Assembly (NCBI GenBank): GCA_031761405.1
Contig: JASEVX010000114.1
Location: 554,098 to 618,097, forward strand
Reading direction: 5' to 3'
Source of the DNA: Serripes groenlandicus
Taxonomy: Eukaryota; Mollusca; Bivalvia; Cardiida; Cardiidae
DNA: 64,000 nucleotides
Shown here in pieces: positions 53,701 to 64,000 of the stretch. The stretch's first letter is position 1. The number at the start of each line of letters is the position of its first letter. Below the pieces are notes generated by a model that was not told the origin of the DNA, did not search any database, and was given only the letters and a program-made list of their open reading frames with translations. Both the position numbers and the translations under genes were made by a program.

Positions 53701-56700
53701 ATCAAGTAGTTCATGAGTATTGCTCTGGACAAAAATTTGGATAGGAGAAAGAAAATAATAATAATAATAATAACTAGAGATTGTAACTGTAGCAACAGTT
53801 ACGAACGATTCCCTTGCCATTTTATTGAACAAGGGCAGATAACACAATGGCCCAGAGTATTCGGTAATGCGCTAATACACTTGCGAAAGTACTACTACTT
53901 GATTAGGGACACATGTACTAAGTTTCAAGTCTCTATCACTTGTCGTTTTTGAGTTATACAAGTCCGAAAAATCGACCAATCAGAAACGAGTATTCGGTCA
54001 TGCGCTAATACACATGCAAAAGTAGTACTACTTGATAAGAAACACATGTTCTAAGTTTCAAGTCTCTATCACTTGTCGTTTTTGAGTTATACAAGTCCGA
54101 AAAATCGACCAATCAGAAACGAGTATTCGGTCATGCGCTAATACACATGCAAAAGTAGAACTACTTGATAAGAAACACATGTACTAAGTTTCAAGTCTCT
54201 ATCACTTGTTGTTTTTGAGTTATACAAGTCAGAAAAATCGACCAATCAGAAACGAGTATTCGGTCATGCGCTAATACACTTGAGAAAGTAGTACTACTTG
54301 ATTAGAATCACATGTACTAAGTTTCAAGTCTCTATCACTAGTCATTTTCGAGTTATACAAGTCCGAAAAATCGACCAATCAGAAACGAGTATTCGGTCAA
54401 GCTCAAATACACATGAGAAAGTAGGTCACTTGATTGGGAACATTTGTACTAAGTTTCAAGTCTCTATCTCTTTTCGTTATCGAGTTATACAAGTTCAAAT
54501 CACCCAATTTTTAAAAAAATGAAAAAGGGGAGATAACTTTGCAAAAAAGTGGCCCAGAGTTATAATTCTTGCATGTTGTACAACTGCACCGTGCCATCTA
54601 TCTATGTTCCAAGTTTCAATAATATCTGACCATTCGTTCACAAGATATCGCTCTGACAAAAATTGATTAAAATATTGAAAAAGGGGAGATAACTTTGCAA
54701 AAAAGTGGCTCAGAGTTCTCATTCTTGAAAACTACACAAGTTCACATTGCCATCTATCTATGTTGCAAGTTTCGATCAATTCCATCAAGTAGTTTATGAG
54801 TATTGCTCTGGACAAATTTTTTGGATAGGAGAATAAAGAATAATAATAATAATAAGAACTAGAGATTGTAACTGTAGCAACAGTTACGAACGATTCCCTT
54901 GCCATTGTATTGAACAAGGGCAGATAACACAATGGCCCAGAGTATTCGGTAATGCGCTAATACACTTGCGAAAGTACTACTACCTGATTAGGGACACATG
55001 TACTAAGTTTCAAGTCTCTATCACTTGTCGTTTGTGAGTTATACAAGTCCGAAAAATCGACCAATCAGAAACGAGTATTCGGTCATGCGCTAATACACAT
55101 GCAAAAATAGTACTACTTGATAAGAAACACATGTACTAAGTTTCAAGTCTCTATCACTTGTCGTTTTTGAGTTATACAAGTCCGAAAAATCGACCAATCA
55201 GAAACGAGTATTCGGTCATGCGCTAATACACATGCAAAAGTAGAACTACTTGATAAGAAACACATGTACTAAGTTTCAAGTCTCTATCACTTGTCGTTTT
55301 TGAGTTATACAAGTCAGAAAAATCGACCAATCAGAAACGAGTATTCGGTCATGCGCTAATACACTTGAGAAAGTAGTACTACTTGATTAGAATCACATGT
55401 ACTAAGTTTCAAGTCTCTATCACTAGTCATTTTCGAGTTATACAAGTCCGAAAAATCGACCAATCAGAAACGAGTATTCGGTCAAGCTGAAATACACATG
55501 AGAAAGTAGGTCACTTGATTGGGAACATTTGTACTAAGTTTCAAGTCTCTATCTCTTTTCGTTATCGAGTTATACAAGTTCAAATCACCCAATTATTAAA
55601 AAAATGAAAAAGGGGAGATAACTTTGCAAAAAAGTGGCCCAGAGTTATAATTCTTGCATGTTGTACAACTGCACAGTGCCATCTATCTATGTTCCAAGTT
55701 TCAATAATATCTGACCATTCGTTCACAAGATATGGCTCTGACAAAAATTGATTAAAATATTGAAAAAGGGGAGATAACTTTGCAAAAAAGTGGCTCAGAG
55801 TTATCATTCTTGAAAACTACACAAGTTCACATTGCCATCTATCTATGTTGCAAGTTTCGATCAATTCCATCAAGTAGTTCATGAGTATTGCTCTGGACAA
55901 AAATTTGGATAGGAGAAAGAAAATAATAATAATAATAATAATAATAAGAAGAAGAAGAATAACTAGAGATTGTAACTGTAGCAACAGTTACGAACGATTC
56001 CCTTGCCATTTTATTGAACAAGGGCAGATAACACAATGGCCCAGAGTATTCGGTAATGCGCTAATACACTTGCTAAAGTACTACTACTTGATTAGGGACA
56101 CATGTACTAAGTTTCAAGTTTCTATCACTTGTCGTTTTTGAGTTATACAAGTCCGAAAAATCGACCAATCAGAAACGAGTATTCGGTCATGCGCTAATAC
56201 ACATGCAAAAATAGTACTACTTGATAAGAAACACATGTACTAAGTTTCAAGTCTCTATCACTTGTCGTTTTTGAGTTATACAAGTCCGAAAAATCGACCA
56301 ATCAGAAACGAGTATTCGGTCATGCGCTAATACACATGCAAAAGTAGAACTACTTGATAAGAAACACATGTACTAAGTTTCAAGTCTCTATCACTTGTCG
56401 TTTTTGAGTTATACAAGTCAGAAAAATCGACCAATCAGAAACGAGTATTCGGTCATGCGCTAATACACTTGAGAAAGTAGTACTACTTGATTAGAATCAC
56501 ATGTACTAAGTTTCAAGTCTCTATCACTAGTCATTTTCGAGTTATACAAGTCCGAAAAATCGACCAATCAGAAACGAGTATTCGGTCAAGCTCAAATACA
56601 CATGAGAAAGTAGGTCACTTGATTGGGAACATTTGTACTAAGTTTCAAGTCTCTATCTCTTTTCGTTATCGAGTTATACAAGTTCAAATCACCCAATTAT

Positions 56701-58261
56701 TAAAAAAAATGAAAAAGGGGAGATAACTTTGCAAAAAAGTGGCCCAGAGTTATAATTCTTGCATGTTGTACAACTGCACAGTGCCATCTATCTATGTTCC
56801 AAGTTTCAATAATATCTGACCATTTGTTCACAAGATATCGCTCTGACAAAAATTGATTAAAATATTGAAAAAGGGGAGATAACTTTGCAAATAAGTGGCT
56901 CAGAGTTATCATTCTTGAAAACTACACAAGTTCACATTGCCATCTATCTATGTTGCAAGTTTCAATCAATTCCATCATGTAGTTTATGAGTATTGCTCTG
57001 GACAAAAATTTGGATAGGAGAAAGAAAATAATAATAAGAAGAAGAACTAGAGATTGTAACTGTAGCAACAGTTACGAACGATTCCCTTGCCATTTTATTT
57101 AACAAGGGGAGATAACAGACACGAGTATTCGGTCATGCACTAATACACTTGAGAAAGTAGTACTACTTGATTAGAAACACATGTACTAAGTTTCAAGTCT
57201 CGATCACTTGTCGTTTTTGAGTTATACAAGTCCGAAAAATCGACCAATCAGAAGCGAGTATTCGGTCATGCGCAAATACACATGAGAAAGTAGTATCACT
57301 TGATTGGGAACACTTGTACTAAGTTTCAAGTCTCTATCACTTGTCGTTTTTGAGTTATACATGTCCGAAAAATCGACCAATCAGAAACGAGTATTCGGTC
57401 ATGCGCTAATTCACTTGAGAAAGTAGTACTACTTGATTAGAAACACATGTACTAAGTTTCAAGTCTCTATCACTTGTCGTTTTTGAGTTATACAAGTCCG
57501 AAAAATCGACCAATCAGAAACGAGTATTCGGTCATGCGCTAGTACACATGCAAAAGTAGAACTACTTGATAAGAAACACATGTACTAAGTTTCAAGTCTC
57601 TATCACTTGTCGTTTTTGAGTTATACAAGTCAGAAAAATCGACCAATCAGAAACGAGTATTCGGTCATGCGCTAATACACTTGAGAAAGTAGTACTACTT
57701 GATTAGAATGACATGTACTAAGTTTCAAGTCTCTATCACTAGTCATTTTCGAGTTATACAAGTCCGAAAAATCAACCAATCAGAAACGAGTATTCGGTCA
57801 AGCTCAAATACACATGAGAAAGTAGGTCACTTGATTGGGAACATTCGTACTAAGTTTCAAGTCTCTATGTCTTTTCGTTATCGAGTTATACAAGTTCAAA
57901 TCACCCAATTATTAAAAAAATGAAAAAGGGGAGATAACTTTGCAAAAAAGTGGCCCAGAGTTATAATTCTTGCATGTTGTACAACTGCACAGTGCCATCT
58001 ATCTATGTTCCAAGTTTCAATAATATCTGACCATTCGTTCACAAGATATCGCTCTGACAAAAATTGATTAAAATATTGAAAAAGGGGAGATAACTTTGCA
58101 AAAAAGTGGCTCAGAGTTATCATTCTTGAAAACTACACAAGTTCACATTGCCATATATCTATGTTGCAAGTTTCGATCAATTCCATCAAGTTGTTTATGA
58201 GTATTGCTCTGGACAAAAATTTGGATAGCTGAAAGAGAATAATAATAATAATAATAATAAT

Positions 58262-58465
58262 AAAAAGAAAAAACAATAGAAAAACAATACGATTCCCAAC
58301 TCTGTTGGGGAATCGTCTGTTGGGGAATCGTAATAATAAAAAACAGTAGAAAAACAATACGATTCCCAACTCTGTTGGGGAATCGTAATAAGAAGAAGAA
58401 GAAGAATAATAATAAAAAACAGTAGAAAAACAATACGATTCCCAACTCTGTTGGGGAATCGTAAC
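58262..58465. repeat. Hairpin cassette, three copies plus a partial repeat
   Basis: The first hairpin carries an extra CTGTTGGGGAATCGT, a slippage product. The whole stretch and the short 817-base unit that follows copy the arrangement at 50600-51606. Confidence 0.9.
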
Positions 58466-60352
58466 TAGATATTGTAACTGTAGCAACAGTTACGAACGAT
58501 TCCCTTGCCATTTTATTGAACAAGGGCAGATAACACAATGGCCCAGAGTATTCGGTAATGCGCTAATACACTTGTGAAAGTACTACTACTTGATTAGGGA
58601 CACATGTACTAAGTTTCAAGTCTCTATCACTTGTCGTTTTTGAGTTATACAAGTCCGAAAAATCGACCAATCAGAAACGACTATTCGGTCATGCGCTAAT
58701 ACACATGCAAAAGTAGTACTACTTGATAAGAAACACATGTACTAAGTTTCAAGTCTCTATCACTAGTCATTTTCGAGTTATACAAGTCCGAAAAATCGAC
58801 CAATCAGAAACGAGTATTCGGTCAAGCTCAAATACACATGAGAAAGTAGGTCACTTGATTGGGAACATTTGTACTAAGTTTCAAGTCTCTATCTCTTTTC
58901 GTTATCGAGTTATACAAGTTCAAATCACCCAATTATTAAAAAAATGAAAAAGGGGAGATAACTTTGCAAAAAAGTGGCCCAGAGTTATAATTCTTGCATG
59001 TTGTACAACTGCATAGTGCCATCTATCTATGTTCCAAGTTTCAATAATATCTGACCATTCGTTCACAAGATATCGCTCTGACAAAAATTGATTAAAATAT
59101 TGAAAAAGGGGAGATTACTTTGCAAAAAAGTGGCTCAGAGTTATCATTCTTGAAAACTACACAAGTTCACATTGCCATCTATCTATGTTGCAAGTTTCGA
59201 TCAATTCCATCAAGTAGTTTATGAGTATTGCTCTGGACAAAAATTTGGATAGGAGAAAGAAAATAATAATAATAATAATAACTAGAGATTGTAACTGTAG
59301 CAACAGTTACGAACGATTCCCTTGCCATTTTATTTAACAATGGGAGATAACAGAAACGAGTATTTGGTCATGCGCTAATACACTTGCAAAAGTAGTACTA
59401 CTTGATTAGGAACACATGTACTAAGTTTCAAGTCTCTATCACTTGTCGTTTTTGAGTTATACAATTCCGAAAAATCGACCAATCAGAAACGAGTATTCGG
59501 TCATGCGCTAATACACTTGAGAAAGTAGAACTACTTGATTAGAAACACACGTACTAAGTTTCAAGTCACTATCACTTGTCGTTTTTGAGTTATACAAGTC
59601 CGAAAAATCGACCAATCAGAAGCGAGTAATCGGTCATGTGCAAATACACATGAGAAAGTAATATCACTTGAATGGGAACACTTGTACTAAGTTTCAAGTC
59701 TCTATCACTTGTGCTTTTTGAGTTATACATGTCCGAAAAATCGACCAATCAGAAACGAGTATTCGGTCATGCGCTAATTCACTTGAGAAAGTAGTACTAC
59801 TTGATTAGAAACACATGTACTAAGTTTTAAGTCTCTATCACTAGTCGTTTTTGAGTTATACAAGTCCGAAAAATCGACCAATCAGAAGAGAGTATTCGGT
59901 CAAGCTCAAATAAACATGAGAAAGTAGTATCACTTGATTGGGAACATTTGTACTAAATTTCAAGTCTCTATCACTTGTCGTTTTTGAGTTATACAAGCTC
60001 AAATCACCCAATTATTAAAAAAATGAAAAGGGGGAGATAACTTTGCAAAAAAGTGGCCCAGAGTTATAATTCTTGCATGTTGTACAACTGCACAGTGCCA
60101 TCTATCTATGTTCCAAGTTTCAATAATATCTGACCATTCGTTCACAAGATATAGCTCTGACAAAAATTGATTAAAATATTGAAAAAGGGGAGATAACTTT
60201 GCAAAAAAGTGGCTCAGAGTTATCATTCTTAAAAACTACACAAGTTCACATTGCCATCTATCTATGTTGCAAGTTTCGATCAATTCCATCAAGTAGTTTA
60301 TGAGTATTGCTCTGGACAAAAATTTGGATAGCTGAAAGAGAATAATAATAAT

Positions 60353-60535
60353 AAAAAACAATAGAAAAACAATACGATTCCCAACTCTGTTGGGGAATCG
60401 TAATAAGAAGAAGAAGAAGAAGAAGAATAAAAAACAGTAGAAAAACAATACGATTCCCAACTCTGTTGGGGAATCGTAATAATAAAAAACAATAGAAAAA
60501 CAATACGATTCCCAACTCTGTTGGGGAATCGTAAC
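60353..60535. repeat. Hairpin cassette, three copies
   Basis: Same cassette, with an (AAG)n tract between copies one and two. It ends directly at CTAGAGATTG. Confidence 0.9.
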
Positions 60536-61639
60536 TAGAGATTGTAACTGTAGCAACAGTTACGAACGATTCCCTTGCCATTTTATTGAACAAGGGCAGA
60601 TAACACAATGGCCCAGAGTATTCGGTAATGCGCTAATACACTTGCGAAAGTACTACTACTTGATTAGGGACACATGTACTAAGTTTCAAGTCTCTATCAC
60701 TTGTCGTTTTTGAGTTATACAAGTCCGAAAAATCGACCAATCAGAAACGAGTATTCGGTCATGCGCTAATACACATGCAAAAATAGTACTACTTGATAAG
60801 AAACACATGTACTAAGTTTCAAGTCTCTATCACTTGTCGTTTTTGAGTTATACAAGTCCGAAAAATCGACCAATCAGAAACGAGTATTCGGTCATGCGCT
60901 AATACACATGCAAAAGTAGAACTACTTGATAAGAAACACATGTACTAAGTTTCAAGTCTCTATCACTTGTCGTTTTTGAGTTATACAAGTCCGAAAAATC
61001 GACCAATCAGAAACGAGTATTCGGTCATGCGCTAATACACTTGAGAAAGTAGTACTACTTGATTAGAATCACATGTACTAAGTTTCAAGTCTCTATCACT
61101 AGTCATTTTCGAGTTATACAAGTCCGAAAAATCGACCAATCAGAAACGAGTATTCGGTCAAGCTCAAATACACATGAGAAAGTAGGTCACTTGATTGGGA
61201 ACATTTGTACTAAGTTTCAAGTCTCTATCTCTTTTCGTTATCGAGTTATACAAGTTCAAATCACCCAATTATTAAAAAAATGAAAAAGGGGAGATAACTT
61301 TGCAAAAAAGTGGCCCAGAGTTATAATTATTGCTTGTTGCACAACTGCACAGTGCCATCTATCTATGTTCCAAGTTTCAATAATATCTGACCATTCGTTC
61401 ACAAGATATGGCTCTGACAAAAATTGATTAAAATATTGAAAAAGGGGAGATAACTTTGCAAAAAAGTGGCTCAGAGTTATCATTCTTGAAAACTACACAA
61501 GTTCACATTGCCATCTATCTATGTTGCAAGTTTCGATCAATTCCATCAAGTAGTTTATGAGTATTGCTCTGGACAAAATTTTTGGATAGGAGAATAAAGA
61601 ATAATAATACTAATAATAAGAAGAAGAAGAATAATAATA

Positions 61640-61929
61640 ATAAAAAACAGTAGAAAAACAATACGATTCCCAACTCTGTTGGGGAATCGTAATAATAAAA
61701 AACAATGGAAAAACAATACGATTCCCAACTCTGTTGGGGAATCGTAATAATAAAAAACAATAGAAAAACAATACGATTCCCAACTCTGTTGGGGAATCGT
61801 AATAAAAAACAATAGAAAAACAATACGATTCCCAACTCTGTTGGGGAATCGTAATAAAAAGAAAAAACAATAGAAAAACAATACGATTCCCCAACAATAC
61901 GATTCCCAACTCTGTTGGGGAATCGTAAC
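61640..61929. repeat. Hairpin cassette, five copies plus one partial
   Basis: This is the largest expansion in the window. The partial copy (ACGATTCCCC followed by AACAATACGATTCCC) shows a template switch at the stem. The stretch ends at CTAGAGATTG. Confidence 0.9.
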
Positions 61930-64000
61930 TAGAGATTGTAACTGTAGCAACAGTTACGAACGATTCCCTTGCCATTTTATTGAACAAGGGCAGATAACAC
62001 AATGGCCCAGAGTATTCGGTAATGCGCTAATAGACTTGCGAAAGTACTACTACTTGATTAGGGACACATGTACTAAGTTTCAAGTCTCTATCACTTGTCG
62101 TTTTTGAGTTATACAAGTCCGAAAAATCGACCAATCAGAAACGAGTATTCGGTCATGCGCTAATACACATGCAAAAGTAGTACTACTTGATAAGAAACAC
62201 ATGTACTAAGTTTCAAGTCTCTATCACTTGTTGTTTTTGAGTTATACAAGTCCGAAAAATCGACCAATCAGAAACGAGTATTCGGTCATGCGCTAATACA
62301 CATGCAAAAGTAGTACTACTTGATAAGAAACACATGTACTAAGTTTCAAGTCTCTATCACTTGTTGTTTTTGAGTTATACAAGTCCGAAAAATCGACCAA
62401 TCAGAAACAAGTATTCGGTCATGCGCTAATACACATGCAAAAGTAGAACTACTTGATAAGAAACACATGTACTAAGTTTCAAGTCTCTATCACTTGTCGT
62501 TTTTGAGTTATACAAGTCAGAAAAATCGACCAATCAGAAACGAGTATTCGGTCATGCGCTAATACACTTGAGAAAGTAGTACTACTTGATTAGAATCACA
62601 TGTACTAAGTTTCAAGTCTCTATCACTAGTCATTTTCGAGTTATACAAGTACGAAAAATCGACCAATCAGAAACGAGTATTCGGTCAAGCTCAAATACAC
62701 ATGAGAAAGTAGGTCACTTGATTGGGAACATTTGTACTAAGTTTCAAGTCTCTATCTCTTTTCGTTATCGAGTTATACAAGTTCAAATCACCCAATTATT
62801 AAAAAAATGAAAAAGGGGAGATAACTTTGCAAAAAAGTGGCCCAGAGTTATAATTCTTGCATGTTGTACAACTGCACAGTGCCATCTATCTATGTTCCAA
62901 GTTTCAATAATATCTGACCATTCGTTCACAAGATATAGCTCTGACAAAAATTGATTAAAATATTGAAAAAGGGGAGATAACTTTGCAAAAAAGTGGCTCA
63001 GAGTTATCATTCTTGAAAACTACACAAGTTCACATTGCCACCTATCTATGTTGCAAGTTTCGATCAATTCCATCAAGTAGTTTATGAGTATTGCTCTGGA
63101 CAAAAATTTGGATAGCTGAAAGAGAATAAACAATAATAATAATAACTAGAGATTGTAACTGTAGCAACAGTTACGAACGATTCCCTTGCCATGTTATTGA
63201 ACAAGGGCAGATAACACAATGGCCCAGAGTATTCGGTAATGCGCTAATACACTTGCGAAAGTACTACTACTTGATTAGGGACACATGTACTAAATTTCAA
63301 GTCTCTATCACTTGTCGTTTTTTGAGTTATACAAGTCCGAAAAATCGACCAATCAGAAGCGAGTAATCGGTCATGCGCAAATACACATGAGAAAGTACTA
63401 TCACTTGATTTGGAACACTTGTACTAAGTTTCAAGTCTCTATCACTTGTCGTTTTTGAGTTATACATATCCGAAAAATCGACCAATCAGAAACGAATATT
63501 CGGTCATGCGCTAATACACTTGAGAAAGTAGTACTACTTGATTAGAATCACATGTACTAAGTTTCAAGTCTCTATCACTAGTCATTTTCGAGTTATACAA
63601 GTCCGAAAAATCGACCAATCAGAAACGAGTATTCGGTCAAGCTCAAATACACATGAGAAAGTAGGTCACTTGATTAGAATCACATGTACTAAGTTTCAAG
63701 TCTCTATCACTAGTCATTTTCGAGTTATACAAGTACGAAAAATCGACCAATCAGAAACGAGTATTCGGTCAAGCTCAAATACACATGAGAAAGTAGGTCA
63801 CTTGATTGGGAACATTTGTACTAAGTTTCAAGTCTCTATCTCTTTTCGTTATCGAGTTATACAAGTTCAAATCACCCAATTATTAAAAAAATGAAAAAGG
63901 GGAGATAACTTTGCAAAAAAGTGGCCTAGAGTTATAATTCTTGCATGTTGTACAACTGCACAGTGCCATCTATCTATGTTCCAAGTTTCAATAATATCTG

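Larger units (their letters stand above)
42961..64000. repeat. Satellite array of ~1,084-bp higher-order units, continuing past the window
   Basis: Units begin CTAGAGATTGTAACTGTAGC at 42962, 44035, 45157, 46240, 47323, 48408, 49512, 50786 (CTAGATATTG), 51606, 52691, 53774, 54859, 55963, 57047, 58465 (CTAGATATTG), 59282, 60535, 61929 and 63146. Each unit holds the start hairpin, a CCCTTGCCATTTTATTGAAC spacer, four to seven ~133-bp monomers (GACCAATCAGAAACGAGTAT and GTTTCAAGTCTCTATCAC), two ~160-bp repeats (GGGGAGATAACTTTGCAAAA), and an (AAT)n/(AAG)n tract. Unit length changes in steps of about 133 bases (820, 1,085, 1,217) or through the hairpin cassette. The short open frames that recur in every unit reflect sequence identity and not protein coding. 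Confidence 0.95.

Noticed and set aside
43679..63010. A 75-codon minus-strand frame and 74-79-codon plus-strand frames repeated in nearly every satellite unit
   Set aside because: They recur because the units are nearly identical. Both strands are open at once, there is no domain, codon pattern or start context, and variants appear freely. They are treated as satellite by-products.
42961..64000. CRISPR-like array of regularly spaced repeats
   Set aside because: Monomers are ~133 bases and contiguous, with no unique spacers and no cas genes, in a clearly eukaryotic context.
42961..64000. Centromeric satellite
   Set aside because: Size and higher-order structure would allow it, but nothing in the sequence (no recognisable CENP-B-like box, unknown chromosomal position) supports the claim.

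Overview
The window looks like nuclear DNA of an invertebrate animal, most likely a bivalve mollusc. It is AT-rich and gene-poor and packed with repeats I associate with bivalve genomes: tRNA-derived SINEs containing TTTAACGCCGTTTT, a repeat with a GCTCACCTG...CAAGGTGAGC hairpin, an element that begins near AAGAGCTGTCGGAGGACAG, and a tyrosine-recombinase retrotransposon. The species cannot be named from this sequence. There is no bacterial-type operon and no complete host gene. Almost everything that can be assigned is transposable or tandem DNA. Layout: (1) 1-15,180 holds two diverged copies of one repeat block (family A), interrupted by younger insertions. These are a 4.29-kb EnSpm-like DNA transposon (2826-7114), a SINE with a 14-bp target duplication (7325-7617), TTAA-type and TA-type MITEs, and a 1.64-kb hAT derivative with an 8-bp target duplication (13169-14807). 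(2) 15,180-24,250 holds two SINEs, the decayed 3' end of a non-LTR retrotransposon that runs into a 1.26-kb fold-back, a 1.9-kb element with ~175-bp internal repeats, and two more family A copies. (3) 24,250-29,925 is a decayed Tc1-like transposon split by a structurally complete DIRS retrotransposon (24628-29817). The DIRS element carries inverted terminal repeats, an internal complementary region, a broken gag, an RT/RNase H/methylase-like frame and a tyrosine recombinase. (4) 29,950-38,050 holds a partial duplicate of the 15.9-17.0 kb region, a collapsed LTR retrotransposon, minisatellites, a long purine-rich microsatellite and two SINEs. (5) 38,056-42,267 is a second copy of the 17.3-22.9 kb segment, without the 1.9-kb insertion. 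(6) 42,268-64,000 is a nested satellite array that continues past the window edge. Its ~133-bp monomers sit inside ~1,084-bp units, and those units sit inside nearly identical 2.17- and 4.28-kb blocks. Each unit starts with CTAG and a hairpin, and a second hairpin cassette is amplified at some unit boundaries. How the parts act together: the only nearly complete coding system is the DIRS element. Its recombinase keeps the catalytic Arg, His, Arg and Tyr and the RT keeps YLDD, but gag is frameshifted twice and one RNase H aspartate is replaced by valine, so this copy is probably not autonomous. Paralogous copies within the window serve as empty sites, so several insertions can be dated relative to each other and mapped to the base. 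The least familiar structures are the three-level satellite with its hairpin cassette, the EnSpm-like element with long repetitive arms, and the duplicated fold-back.
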